A stretch of DNA of 64,000 bases from assembly GCF_014268445.2 (NCBI RefSeq), contig NZ_CP077089.1, positions 1,853,501 through 1,917,500 of the forward strand. The letters are read 5' to 3'. The notes beneath the pieces were generated by a model, which saw nothing but the letters and a program-made list of their open reading frames with translations, was not told the origin of the DNA and ran no database searches. Source of the stretch: Pseudomonas tensinigenes (GTDB lineage: Bacteria; Pseudomonadota; Gammaproteobacteria; Pseudomonadales; Pseudomonadaceae). Made by a program: the position numbers and the translations under genes. Shown one piece after another: positions 26,805 through 35,326 of this stretch (position 1 is its first letter; each line of letters begins with the position of its first letter).

Positions 26805-28103
26805 TTACATCAGGTGTTTCTGTGGTTCGGGAATGCTGGCCGCGCCGAGTACCGCTGGCAGCAACCCGGAACGCAAATCCCCACCACTCGGCTGTTGATA
26901 CAGACTCAGCCCGAACTCCGGCAGCACCGCCAGCAGATAATCGAAAATATCCCCCTGAATCCGCTCGTAATCGGCCCACACCGTGGTGCGGGTGAAGCAG
27001 TAGATCTCCAGCGGAATGCCCTGCGCGGTGGTCTGCATCTGCCGCACCATGCAGGTCATGTTCGGCTGAATCTCCGGATGACTCTTCAGATACGCCAGCG
27101 CATACGCGCGGAAAGTGCCGATATTGGTCATGCGCCGGCGGTTCGCCGACATCGCCGCGACATTGCCCTGTGCCTCGTTCCACGCCTTGAGTTCGGCTTT
27201 CTTGCGGCTCATGTAGTCGGTCAGCAAGTGCACCTGGGAGAGTTTTTCTTCCTCGTCATCGCGGATGAAACGCACGCCGCTGGCATCGATGAACAGGCTG
27301 CGCTTGATCCGTCGCCCGCCCGATTGCTGCATGCCGCGCCAGTTCTTGAACGACTCGGACATCAGCCGCCAGGTCGGAATGGAAACGATGGTCTTGTCGA
27401 AGTTCTGCACCTTGACCGTGTGCAGGGTGATGTCGACCACGTCGCCATCGGCGCCGACTTGTGGCATCTCGATCCAGTCGCCTACGCGCAACATGTCGTT
27501 GCTGGTCAACTGCACGCTGGCGACGAACGACAGCAGCGTGTCCTTGTAGACCAACAGAATCACCGCCGACATCGCACCCAGACCGGACAGCAGCAACAGC
27601 GGCGAACGGTCAATCAACGTGGCGACAATGATGATCGCGCCAAACACGTACAAGACCATTTTCGCCAGTTGCACGTAGCCTTTGATCGAGCGCGTGCGGG
27701 CGTGCTCGGTGCGTGCATAGATGTCGAGCAGGGCATTGAGCAGGGCGCTGACCGACAGCAGCAGGAACAGAATGGTGAACGACAGTGCCACGTTACCGAG
27801 AAAGGTCATCGCGGTTTTACTCAGTTCCGGCACCAGATGCAGGCCGAACTGGATCACCAGCGACGGCGTCATCTGCGCCAGGCGCTGAAATACCTTGTTG
27901 TGGCGAAAGTCATTGATCCAGTGCAGCGACGGCTGGCGGCCGAGCATGCGGCTGGCGTGCAGGATCAGGTAACGCGCCACTCGTCCGAGCACCAGCGCGA
28001 TCACCAATAACAAGGTCAGCGCAAGGCCGGCCTGCAACAGTGGATGCTGTTCGAGGGTGCCCCAGAGGTCTTGGGCGTTGAGCCAGAGCTGTTTGAAATC
28101 CAT
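26805..28103 (-). CDS. MscS-type mechanosensitive channel, YbdG branch
   Basis: 432 residues. Four to five membrane segments in the first 190 residues end in the pore helix (LLLLSGLGAMSAVILLVYKD). The MscS beta domain follows (NDMLRVGDWIEMPQVGADGDV, VKVQNFDKTIVSIPTWRL). The C-terminus is an elongated alpha/beta domain ending in EPQKHLM. YbdG of E. coli (MscM) has the same arrangement and length. It should open under hypo-osmotic stress. ATG 28103 has only a weak ribosome site; no co-transcribed neighbour. Confidence 0.9.
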   Translation of the reverse strand: MDFKQLWLNAQDLWGTLEQHPLLQAGLALTLLLVIALVLGRVARYLILHASRMLGRQPSLHWINDFRHNKVFQRLAQMTPSLVIQFGLHLVPELSKTAMTFLGNVALSFTILFLLLSVSALLNALLDIYARTEHARTRSIKGYVQLAKMVLYVFGAIIIVATLIDRSPLLLLSGLGAMSAVILLVYKDTLLSFVASVQLTSNDMLRVGDWIEMPQVGADGDVVDITLHTVKVQNFDKTIVSIPTWRLMSESFKNWRGMQQSGGRRIKRSLFIDASGVRFIRDDEEEKLSQVHLLTDYMSRKKAELKAWNEAQGNVAAMSANRRRMTNIGTFRAYALAYLKSHPEIQPNMTCMVRQMQTTAQGIPLEIYCFTRTTVWADYERIQGDIFDYLLAVLPEFGLSLYQQPSGGDLRSGLLPAVLGAASIPEPQKHLM

Positions 28104-28294
28104 ATGAGCAACGATTCTTCTGTAAGACGCGATGGGTGATTAGAGCATTTAAGCCGCTGTGTATTACCGTTGGAGACAAATCGAGCAACAAAAAAGCCAC
28201 TGATTACGTCCGTTTGTATAAAGAAACTCGGCCTGAGCGCTCGAAACCGGTAACCTATGCAGCTGTTTTTTTGCATATCTTCGAGGTAGCACCC

Positions 28295-29635
28295 GTGTTT
28301 TCCCAATTCGCCCTGCACGAACGCCTGCTTAAAGCTGTGGCCGAGCTGAAATTTGTCGAGCCAACGCCTGTGCAAGCCGCGGCCATCCCGCTGGCGCTCC
28401 AAGGGCGTGATCTGCGGGTGACGGCGCAAACCGGTAGCGGCAAAACCGCCGCTTTCGTTCTGCCAATCCTCAATCGCCTGATCGGCCCGGCCAAGGTTCG
28501 CGTCAGCATCAAGACGCTGATCCTGCTGCCGACCCGTGAACTGGCCCAGCAGACCCTGAAGGAAGTTGAACGCTTTTCGCAGTTCACCTTCATCAAGTCC
28601 GGCCTGATCACCGGCGGTGAAGACTTCAAGGTCCAGGCCGCGATGCTGCGCAAAGTGCCGGACATCCTCATCGGCACCCCGGGCCGGATGATCGAGCAAC
28701 TCAACGCCGGCAACCTCGACCTCAAAGAAGTCGAAGTGCTGGTGCTCGACGAAGCCGACCGCATGCTCGATATGGGTTTTGCCGAAGACGTACAGCGTCT
28801 GGTCGACGAATGCCCGAACCGTCAGCAGACCATGCTGTTCTCCGCCACCACCGGTGGTTCCGGCCTGCGGGACATGATCGGCAAGGTGCTGAACAACCCT
28901 GAGCACTTGCAGCTCAACGCGGTCAGCCAACTGAACTCGACCACCCGTCAGCAGATCATCACCGCCGACCACAATCAGCACAAAGAGCAGATTGTGAACT
29001 GGCTGCTGGCCAACGAGACCTATCAGAAGGCCATCGTCTTCACCAACACCCGCGCCATGGCCGACCGCATCTACGGTCGTCTCGTGGCTCAGGAATACAA
29101 AGCGTTCGTGCTGCACGGCGAGAAAGACCAGAAGGATCGCAAACTGGCGATCGACCGTCTGAAGCAGGGCGGCGTGAAGATTCTCGTGGCCACCGACGTT
29201 GCGGCCCGTGGTCTGGATGTGGATGGTCTGGATCTGGTGATCAACTTCGACATGCCACGCAGCGGCGACGAATACGTGCACCGCATCGGTCGTACCGGTC
29301 GTGCCGGTAACGATGGTCTGGCGATCTCGTTGATCTGCCACGGCGACTGGAACCTGATGTCGAGCATCGAGCGCTATCTGAAGCAGAGCTTCGAGCGCCG
29401 TACCATCAAGGAAGTCAAAGGCACCTACGGCGGACCAAAAAAGGTCAAGGCTTCGGGTAAAGCCGTTGGCGTGAAGAAGAAAAAGACTGACGCCAAGGGC
29501 GACAAGAAGAAAACCGCCGCCAAAACGCCGACCAAGCGCAAGAGCGCCAACCGTCCGAAGCCGGACTCGTTGGTGAGCAGCGACGGCATGGCCCCGCTGA
29601 AGCGCCGCAAGCCAGCAGAGCCTGCGGCTGAGTAA
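28295..29635 (+). CDS. DEAD-box RNA helicase (RhlE-like)
   Basis: 446 residues starting from GTG 28295 (VFSQFALHERLL), which has GAGG eight bases before. An upstream frame from 28136 adds 53 unconserved residues. Motifs: Q motif EPTPVQ, Walker A AQTGSGKT (44-51), PTRELA, TPGR, DEAD (152-155), SAT, ARGLD and HRIGRTGR. The tail of about 75 residues is very Lys-rich (VKKKKTDAKGDKKK), for RNA anchoring. It acts in ribosome assembly or RNA decay, often cold-linked. The 190-base leader to the divergent channel gene is A+T-richer than the genes. Confidence 0.92.
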   Translation: MFSQFALHERLLKAVAELKFVEPTPVQAAAIPLALQGRDLRVTAQTGSGKTAAFVLPILNRLIGPAKVRVSIKTLILLPTRELAQQTLKEVERFSQFTFIKSGLITGGEDFKVQAAMLRKVPDILIGTPGRMIEQLNAGNLDLKEVEVLVLDEADRMLDMGFAEDVQRLVDECPNRQQTMLFSATTGGSGLRDMIGKVLNNPEHLQLNAVSQLNSTTRQQIITADHNQHKEQIVNWLLANETYQKAIVFTNTRAMADRIYGRLVAQEYKAFVLHGEKDQKDRKLAIDRLKQGGVKILVATDVAARGLDVDGLDLVINFDMPRSGDEYVHRIGRTGRAGNDGLAISLICHGDWNLMSSIERYLKQSFERRTIKEVKGTYGGPKKVKASGKAVGVKKKKTDAKGDKKKTAAKTPTKRKSANRPKPDSLVSSDGMAPLKRRKPAEPAAE

Positions 29636-29653
29636 GTCGTTTCAGGCGCACAG

Positions 29654-29684
29654 AAAAAACCCGGACAGTGTCCGGGTTTTTTTT
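29654..29684. terminator. Bidirectional Rho-independent terminator
   Basis: AAAAAACCCGGACA and TGTCCGGGTTTTTTTT form a perfect stem with A and T tracts, sitting between two convergent genes. It can end both the helicase transcript and the minus-strand protease-partner operon. Confidence 0.93.
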
Positions 29685-29690
29685 CGTCCA

Positions 29691-30290
29691 TCAGTTGCCG
29701 AGCTGACCACTGGTGTCGGCATCAAAGCGCCGCTTGGCCTGATCGGCCGCCGGCTTCAATGCTGCGAGCAAGGCTGCCTCGCTGTACAACCGAGTGGTCG
29801 CCAGATCCTTCGGCGTTGGTTCAATCGGGATCAATACATCCTCACCGTCGGCATGCAGCCATATCGCCACAACATGCAGCGCCGAGACAAACAGCACGCG
29901 CAACTCAACGGTTTTGCCCTGCAGTTGCGGCGCTTGTTCTGCGAGTTTCAGCGCACTCACCGTCGCGGCGGCGTGATCGCCGTGGTTCAACGAAGCGAAC
30001 TCGACATGCCCGCGCACCTCGGCCAATTGCGCATCGGCAATCGTCACGCCGTCGGCAAATACCAGATAATGCCAGTCGCCGATTCGCGCGTCTTGCAGAC
30101 CTTTGCCTTGGCTCAGGTCCTCCAGGTTCAACGAGTAGCCGCGATAGGCCTCACTGAGGCTGATCTTCGCAGGTGCTGCGTTGGCGAACTGGCGATTGGC
30201 GCCGAAGCCCTGGGTTTGCAGCGCAGCTTGTAGCGCTGGGCGTAAGGTCTGTACGCCGTTGGAAGGCGCCTTTGGATAAGTCAGTTGCAT
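29691..30290 (-). CDS. Protein of unknown function paired with the papain-fold protease
   Basis: 199 residues, no signal peptide, no domain I recognise. It looks like a compact alpha/beta protein with alternating strands (WHYLVFADGVTI, TVELRVLFVSALHVVAIWLH, DVLIPIEPTP). Its strong ribosome site GGGAGGGCGAC lies between it and the protease stop, a gap of 12 bases, so both are one operon. It could be an inhibitor, chaperone or co-effector of the protease. That is inference from pairing only. Both genes end at the bidirectional terminator. Confidence 0.75.
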   Translation of the reverse strand: MQLTYPKAPSNGVQTLRPALQAALQTQGFGANRQFANAAPAKISLSEAYRGYSLNLEDLSQGKGLQDARIGDWHYLVFADGVTIADAQLAEVRGHVEFASLNHGDHAAATVSALKLAEQAPQLQGKTVELRVLFVSALHVVAIWLHADGEDVLIPIEPTPKDLATTRLYSEAALLAALKPAADQAKRRFDADTSGQLGN

Positions 30291-30302
30291 GATGTCGCCC
30301 TC

Positions 30303-30887
30303 CTAGTTTTTGACTGTGAAGTAAGTGTGGGTCCAGTTGCCGCCGCCGTTATAGGCACGGGGAAACGCGTTCAGTGCGCGGGTCGAATAGCCGTAGATCG
30401 AGTCCGCGACCAACAGGTAATCGCCATTGGTGCCGTAGATCGTCAGGAAATGCGCCCCACCGCCGTACCAGGCGCAGCGCAAGCCGACCGGGCGGCCCAT
30501 GCTGATCTGGTTCTGGATGGCCGACATCTGCAGCGAGCCCTGATTCATGCCGTTGTAGCTACGGGTGGTTTGCAGCGCCGAATCCAGATAGCCGTAAATG
30601 TTGCACGGCCCTGGCTGATTGCAGCAATTGCGATCGAGCTGGGTGCTGGCCACGCCGCACTGCGTCCAGTTGCCGGTGCCGTAATAGTTGCCGACCGAGG
30701 CGGACACGGCGGCCCAGCACCAGTTGGTCTGGGTCTGTTTCTGCATATTGAAGTTGAGGCTGCCGGCGGCGCGGGCGCTGAGCTGTTCAGCGGCTTCGAC
30801 TTCGGCGAGTTGCGGGTCGAGCAGGTGACCGGCCAGGCACCTTGGCAGTGATTCGCCGGTGAATTGTGTTGCTGCTGTGGTTAACAT
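30303..30887 (-). CDS. Papain-like cysteine protease, AvrRpt2/C70-like
   Basis: 194 residues. The active-site region QKQTQTNWCWAAVSASVGNY places the nucleophile C57 in the Q-x(5)-NWCWAA context of the AvrRpt2-type (C70) papain fold. H146 in GGGAHFLTIYG and D162 in VADSIYG complete the triad. A 45-residue N-terminal extension before the fold may be a propeptide. No Sec signal is visible. There are additional cysteines at C77, C88, C89, C95 and C138, unusual for a cytoplasmic enzyme. GGAGGA lies before ATG 30887. No type III secretion gene lies nearby, so export and target are unknown. Confidence 0.82.
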   Translation of the reverse strand: MLTTAATQFTGESLPRCLAGHLLDPQLAEVEAAEQLSARAAGSLNFNMQKQTQTNWCWAAVSASVGNYYGTGNWTQCGVASTQLDRNCCNQPGPCNIYGYLDSALQTTRSYNGMNQGSLQMSAIQNQISMGRPVGLRCAWYGGGAHFLTIYGTNGDYLLVADSIYGYSTRALNAFPRAYNGGGNWTHTYFTVKN

Positions 30888-31078
30888 TTTTCAATCCTCC
30901 ATGAGTGAAAACAAGCGTCCAGCTTGTGAGGGTGTTGCGGTATTGCTGAGCGATCGGTGCTTAACGGTTGCCATCTTCTGTGGCCGGTTCCGATCTCCTT
31001 GCTCGAGGTAACCCTAGTCAGAGATATGCGTTAATGCAAATAAATAAATGCACAAATGCATTTCTAAGCGCAAAAAAT

Positions 31079-31134
31079 CGCAGTCTGCAACAGCTCTTAC
31101 AGGGTTTTGTGTAGGAGCTGCCGCAGGCTGCGAT
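31079..31134. repeat. GTAGGAGCTGCCGCAGGCTGCGATC-type palindromic element
   Basis: TCGCAGtCTGCaaCAGCTCtTACA and TGTAGGAGCTGccGCAGgCTGCGA are imperfect inverted arms over an eight-base loop. It is the same family as at 15506 and 40194. It lies between the protease operon promoter region and the next minus-strand gene end. Confidence 0.85.
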
Positions 31135-31149
31135 CTTTTGATCTTGCTG

Positions 31150-31425
31150 TTAGCCCTCGGTCTTCTTCTCGGCAGAATTCAGTTCTTTCAACCGCTGATC
31201 AATCAACTGGCACTTGTCCGGCAGATCCGCACTGGCCGTGCCCAGATCCATTTTTTGCAATTCAGCATTGATCTCCTTGGCCTTGGCCGGATTCTGCTCG
31301 GTCAGCTTCGAGACTTCCTTGGCCAGTTGTTCGCGCTTGGCGGTGGCTTCTTCCGGCGTGCAGGCCCAGACGGGCAGGGCGCAGGCCAGGGTGGCGGCGA
31401 GGGTGAGCTTGATCAGGGTTTTCAT
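31150..31425 (-). CDS. Small periplasmic protein of unknown function
   Basis: 91 residues. The signal peptide MKTLIKLTLAATLACALPVW is followed by ACTPEEATAKREQLAKEVSK. The rest is mostly helical and charged with a second Cys in LPDKCQLID, so a disulfide is likely. The residue before the first mature Cys pattern (VWAC) is a poor lipobox, so I favour a soluble periplasmic protein. ATG 31425 has a GAGG-like site. Stand-alone, conserved in pseudomonads, function not known to me. Confidence 0.75.
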   Translation of the reverse strand: MKTLIKLTLAATLACALPVWACTPEEATAKREQLAKEVSKLTEQNPAKAKEINAELQKMDLGTASADLPDKCQLIDQRLKELNSAEKKTEG

Positions 31426-31499
31426 CGGGGCAGGCCTCAGTTCCGGTTAAGGCGGGTTAATCGGTTGAGGCCTTGAGCGGGAGAAAAGTTCATTGCTCA

Positions 31500-32234
31500 T
31501 CACTCAGAGTGGCAGCAGCTCGACCTGGAATCGCCTTCATAACGATCATGATGCCGCACCCATTCCATGATCTCGTCCTCATTCCTGCCCTTGGGCGTGA
31601 GGTCTAGATAGTTGTAGGCACCGACCAGCATGTCGAGACCGCGAGCGTAAGTTGAGTAGGTGTGGAAGATGTCGCCCTTTGCATCACGATAAAACACGCT
31701 CAGCCCGGGCATTTCTTCCTCGGCGCTGTCAGTCTTTTCGTAGTTGTACGTAGCCTTTCCCGCCGCGACATCCTCAGCCCGTGCGCAAACGCCGAAGTCA
31801 TAGTTGAAGTCGCAACCCTCTGACGACACCCAGTCAAACTTCCAGCCCATCCGCCGCTTGAAATCCTGGAACTCATTAAACGGTGCATGAGACACAGCAA
31901 CCACGGCGATATCGTGATGCGCCAGATGCAGGTTGGCGCCATCGATGTGGTCACTGAGAAACGAGCAACCCTGGCAGCCTTCCTCCCATTCTTTGGCAAA
32001 CATGAAGTGGTAAACCACCAATTGGCTGTGTTTACCGAACAGGTCAGCGAGTTTCAGCTCACCGTTGGGACTTTGGAAGTGGTAATCCTTATCGACTTTT
32101 ACCCATGGCAACGCACGACGCTCGGCGCTGAGCCGGTCGCGTTCCTTGGTGAAAGCTTTTTCGTCGGCGAGATGTTGCTTACGGGCGGCGAGCCATTCTT
32201 CGCGCGATACCACCGGATGATTCTCAACGTTCAT
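31500..32234 (-). CDS. DUF899 family thioredoxin-like protein
   Basis: 244 residues. It follows the DUF899 pattern: REEWLAARKQHLADEKAFTK at the start, LPWVKVDKDYHFQSPNG, then the thioredoxin-fold core VVYHFMFAKEWEEGCQGCSF. There the C-x2-C motif (GCQGC) takes the place of the thioredoxin active site. The C-terminus has two adjacent cysteines (SSCCHSE), which could form a second redox site. AGGAG lies nine bases before ATG 32234. Cytoplasmic; substrate unknown. Confidence 0.88.
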   Translation of the reverse strand: MNVENHPVVSREEWLAARKQHLADEKAFTKERDRLSAERRALPWVKVDKDYHFQSPNGELKLADLFGKHSQLVVYHFMFAKEWEEGCQGCSFLSDHIDGANLHLAHHDIAVVAVSHAPFNEFQDFKRRMGWKFDWVSSEGCDFNYDFGVCARAEDVAAGKATYNYEKTDSAEEEMPGLSVFYRDAKGDIFHTYSTYARGLDMLVGAYNYLDLTPKGRNEDEIMEWVRHHDRYEGDSRSSCCHSE

Positions 32235-32409
32235 GATGATTTCTCCTGCGGGGTTGAAACCGTCTGTTTCAGACTAGTCGTTTAACCCTGCGGGAAATCG
32301 ACAGACCGCCGGTCGGTCGGCTCGGCAAATGCGGCTGAACGGCTGCGAGCCACTCCGGTCACAACCTATGAACGCGCCATAAATCACGCGCACCGGAGGT
32401 TGTATCAGG

Positions 32410-32802
32410 ATGACGACTTATAACTGGGATTTGATTGAACGCTTGCTGCATGAAGTGCAGAACAGCGCCGGCCATAGCTTTGCCCCACGGGCTTATGCCG
32501 AAGACTATGCGGCGGAGCAAGCCAGCGCGGGCGAGCCGATCGAGAACCTTGATCACCTGAAAACGCTGGCTTGCGACTATGAAAGACTGTTGCTCCTGCG
32601 CGGCTATATCGCACCGCGTCCGGATGAGGAGGGCAGCACCGGAAACAACTTTGTTCTGACGCCTCGCGGTTCCAGCTTGTTGAGCCTTATCGACAGCAGC
32701 ATTCCCGGTAACGATCATCCGCGTCAGGTGCTGGATGAGCAGGAGGACGCGCTGGCCGAGGCGACGTTTGATGAAGTGGCATCTAAAGCTCAGATCGCCT
32801 GA
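32410..32802 (+). CDS. Protein of unknown function, possibly a winged-helix DUF2513-like protein
   Basis: 130 residues. An N-terminal helix (NWDLIERLLHEVQNSA) and a middle HLKTLACDYERLLLLRGYIA, then NNFVLTPRGSSLLSLI, resemble the winged-helix layout of DUF2513 proteins, ending in an acidic tail. It has no membrane or signal segment. GGAGG lies about ten bases before ATG 32410. It stands alone; a REP pair follows. The family assignment is weak. Confidence 0.6.
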   Translation: MTTYNWDLIERLLHEVQNSAGHSFAPRAYAEDYAAEQASAGEPIENLDHLKTLACDYERLLLLRGYIAPRPDEEGSTGNNFVLTPRGSSLLSLIDSSIPGNDHPRQVLDEQEDALAEATFDEVASKAQIA

Positions 32803-32819
32803 GTTCAAAGTGATACCCA

Positions 32820-32908
32820 TGTGGGAGCGAGCCTGCTCGCGAAAGCGGTACGTCAGTTACTTCAAATGTCACTGACAGACCGTATTCGCGAGCAGGCTCG
32901 CTCCCACA
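32820..32908. repeat. REP pair (REPIN)
   Basis: Intact inverted copies of TGTGGGAGCGAGCCTGCTCGCGAA flank about 40 bases between convergent genes. Confidence 0.94.
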
Positions 32909-32924
32909 TTGATCTTCGTTTTGT

Positions 32925-33794
32925 TCAGATTTTTTGCGCGGCCTTGAGGCATTTGAGGTCGTTGAAGTCTTTGCGCACCCCTTCGATCTTCTTCAACAAC
33001 CGCTGACGCTGTTGCGGTGTACTTTCGGCCATCAAGTCCACCGCCAGCGAGCGTCCCTGCGCTTCAGTATCGGCGAAAGCCTTACGGTAATCCGCTGTCC
33101 ATAAACTCTCGCGATTGACCAGAAGCGTCTCGATTCTCTGTGGGAATTCGGGACTTTTGCGTTGTGCGACGGCGGCACTGAATTGCTTCTGCCAATGGGC
33201 GCGGTTGGCGATCCATTGGGTGTACTGATCGCCCAACGCGGCCGACCAGGCCATGACCCGCTGTTCTTGAGTGGCGCTCAATGGCCCGAGCCAGTCATTC
33301 AAGCGTTTAACCATTCGCGCGCCACGCTCGGCGATTTGCTGATCAAGCGGTGGTTTGAGGTATTCCTGCTGACGCTTGCGCAGATCCTTGGCAAACGCGT
33401 CATTCATCTCGGCGACCTGTTTGTCATCCAGCCCTTGCAGCAACTCGATCGCCGACGGGGTGATCTCTCGAGCGGTTTCGGCAATGGCCTGCTTGGCTTC
33501 CGTAGTGCGCGCCTGCAACGCGGCATCGGTGATCTGATTGGTCTCGACCATTGTCTGTAGACGATCGAGCCAATCCAGATAACCCGGCAGTTGCGTGGTG
33601 CAATGCCAGTTCAAGTGATCCTTGAGCCGTTCGTTGAACCAGTCTTTCTGCTCGCCGTTCATGTCCAGGTAATCGCCGAGCGTCCACGGAATAATGACGT
33701 CGAGATTGCGGTACGCCAGGCCGACACGGCTGCAGGCGCCGAGGGCGAGGGTAAAGATCAGTAGCGTGGCGATGTGTTTGAACCAGCGAGACAT
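32925..33794 (-). CDS. DUF6279 family lipoprotein
   Basis: 289 residues. A signal with a lipobox (LALGAC, C21) is followed by an all-helical mature protein. Typical features are SRVGLAYRNLDVIIPWTLGDYLDMN at the start, then repeated helices with QKDWFNERLKDHLNWHC. It should be anchored in the outer or inner membrane facing the periplasm; +2 residue Ser points to the outer membrane. Function unassigned. Separated by 78 bases from the next upstream gene. Confidence 0.82.
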   Translation of the reverse strand: MSRWFKHIATLLIFTLALGACSRVGLAYRNLDVIIPWTLGDYLDMNGEQKDWFNERLKDHLNWHCTTQLPGYLDWLDRLQTMVETNQITDAALQARTTEAKQAIAETAREITPSAIELLQGLDDKQVAEMNDAFAKDLRKRQQEYLKPPLDQQIAERGARMVKRLNDWLGPLSATQEQRVMAWSAALGDQYTQWIANRAHWQKQFSAAVAQRKSPEFPQRIETLLVNRESLWTADYRKAFADTEAQGRSLAVDLMAESTPQQRQRLLKKIEGVRKDFNDLKCLKAAQKI

Positions 33795-33872
33795 GGGCGA
33801 ATCCTTGCGTGAGCCTGGCTTCGAGGGACTGATTCCTATGTGAACGCAGAATGAACCCGGCAGTTCAGCCGA

Positions 33873-34589
33873 TCAATAGAACGCGCGCGCAGCCTTGAGG
33901 GTGACAAGGCCGTCGCACTCGCTGTTGTGCCCGGAGTAGGCCGAACAATCGCTGCCGCTGAGACTGGAGTTGCTGTAGATCAGATCGAGATCGACGCCCA
34001 TGAACGGCCGGGACAATTTCACTGACCAATCGGTAAAACTGCTGACATAACCACCGTCCACGGCGACGGGCGTGTTCAGTTGGTGGGTGGTGTATTTCAT
34101 GCTGACGCCGATGCCGAATGGCTGGTTGCCGCCAAGATCGGCAAACAAGGTGTTGTTCTGTTTGTCCGGGTCGTTGCTGAAGGCCACGCCAAAACGACTG
34201 CCGAGCAAGGTCAGGCCACCGAACAGCTCTTGGCTGTCGAGGGTATCTACCTTGGGATAGCTGTAGTGGATCATGCCGACTTCGTAGCCGAGGGTCTGAT
34301 CGAAAGGCTGTTTAAAGCCGACGTAGGAATCGATCTCGAGGTTCTTGCCTGGGCTGATGCCCATACTCGGTGCGTACTGGCCGACATAGAGGCCGCTGTC
34401 GTGGCTAAGGTCGAGGCCGCCGTGAAAAGAACCGACTGCCGCTGGTTTGACCAGGCCCTGAGCCATGCTACGTGTGGGCGTGGTGCCGAGTTTGAGGTCG
34501 AAGTCGCCGAGTTCACGCTGGAAAATCTGCGCGTGCGCGGTCGCACTGGCCAAAAGGCCTACGAGTAATAAACAGGATGTTCTGCGCAT
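33873..34589 (-). CDS. TorF family putative porin
   Basis: 238 residues. The signal peptide MRRTSCLLLVGLLASATAHA precedes a beta-rich barrel of about 215 residues ending in ARAFY, an aromatic C-terminal end suited to outer-membrane insertion. The layout of short alternating strands (GGLDLSHDSGLYVGQYAP, LGYEVGMIHYSYPK, DLDLIYSNSSL) matches the small TorF/Gcw_chp porin-like group. A disulfide loop is likely (SDCSAY...SECDG). GGAG is placed six bases before ATG 34589. Substrate unknown. Confidence 0.8.
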   Translation of the reverse strand: MRRTSCLLLVGLLASATAHAQIFQRELGDFDLKLGTTPTRSMAQGLVKPAAVGSFHGGLDLSHDSGLYVGQYAPSMGISPGKNLEIDSYVGFKQPFDQTLGYEVGMIHYSYPKVDTLDSQELFGGLTLLGSRFGVAFSNDPDKQNNTLFADLGGNQPFGIGVSMKYTTHQLNTPVAVDGGYVSSFTDWSVKLSRPFMGVDLDLIYSNSSLSGSDCSAYSGHNSECDGLVTLKAARAFY

Positions 34590-34744
34590 GCGTCACTCCA
34601 TGAACAGCGAGGGCAGGGCGGCGGGCCTGCTGAAACGCTTGATCTAGACGCGTGCAAGGATACCGGCGAATGCTCGGCATTGAAGGCCGTTCGTCGATTT
34701 ACAAGGATTTTTGTTTAAAGCGGGAGGGATGTTGCGCGGTGCCA

Positions 34745-34779
34745 GTCCAGACGCTTCGAAGCTCAAAGCGCCTCTGGAC
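34745..34779 (-). terminator. Hairpin after the 62-residue gene
   Basis: GTCCAG and CTGGAC form the outer stem with inner GCTT and AAGC pairing, 18 bases past the stop of the 62-residue gene. No T tract follows, so it is at best a weak terminator. Confidence 0.4.
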
Positions 34780-34796
34780 GGGTGTAAAACCGGGTA

Positions 34797-34985
34797 TTAC
34801 TTCTTGCCCAGGCTGATCTGCTTGGACGGGCCGAATGTCTGGCCACTGACGCCTTTGGCAATTTGCTGAATCTCGCCGCCAGACTTGAGGAACGCTGCGA
34901 TCTGATCGTTGATCGATTCGCTGGTTTCAACGGCTGGAGCTGGCTTTGCTTTGCTGGTGGATGCTTTTACACGCATGGCGGCCAT
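34797..34985 (-). CDS. Small protein of unknown function with an FLxxGGxIQxI motif
   Basis: 62 residues. A Lys/Ala/Pro-rich basic start is followed by SINDQIAAFLKSGGEIQQIA and a tail SGQTFGPSKQISLGKK. The FL-x2-GG-x-(I/V)-Q motif recurs in small pseudomonad proteins, including the polymerase-binding SutA group. The resemblance is short and I would not assign a function. ATG 34985 is preceded by AGGTTA; a second ATG three codons later is possible. Confidence 0.65.
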   Translation of the reverse strand: MAAMRVKASTSKAKPAPAVETSESINDQIAAFLKSGGEIQQIAKGVSGQTFGPSKQISLGKK

Positions 34986-35326
34986 TAACCTGTAGAAAAG
35001 TAACTCGGCCAGGCATCGTACAGGAATAACTTGACAATTGCTTGGTAAATATCCCCCGGAATAACCCAGCGCAGTGCTGCATTATTCTCGATTGAATATT
35101 CGATATATCCGGCTAACCTGCTGTTTTAAATAAGAACATTTGGGCTGAGCGGCATTCAAATACTCAACCGCGAGCGGTGCTGCCTGCCAGACGAGCGGCA
35201 CCTCAGCACAGCCGCACATAAGGAAAATCAAAGCGTTGCGCAGAATTCCGACGCGTGCGGATCTGCCGCCCGACGGCCACGCCAAAAACGGGTAGAATGC
35301 CGCCCACGCAATGAGGGTTTCGGAAA
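34986..35326. other. Intergenic region between the 62-residue gene and the S1-domain gene
   Basis: 341 bases. TTGACA at 35031-35036 looks like a -35 element but I see no matching -10 at 17 bases. A minus-strand frame at 35082-35285 (67 codons) has no ribosome site and I do not call it. The leader of the S1-domain gene starts in TGAGGGTTTCGGAAA before ATG 35327. Confidence 0.4.

Noticed and set aside
30285..30851. A 188-codon plus-strand frame opposite the papain-fold protease
   Set aside because: No ribosome site; the minus strand carries the protease triad and GGAGGA start.
35082..35285. A 67-codon minus-strand frame upstream of the S1-domain gene
   Set aside because: No ribosome site, erratic composition and no neighbour to link it with.
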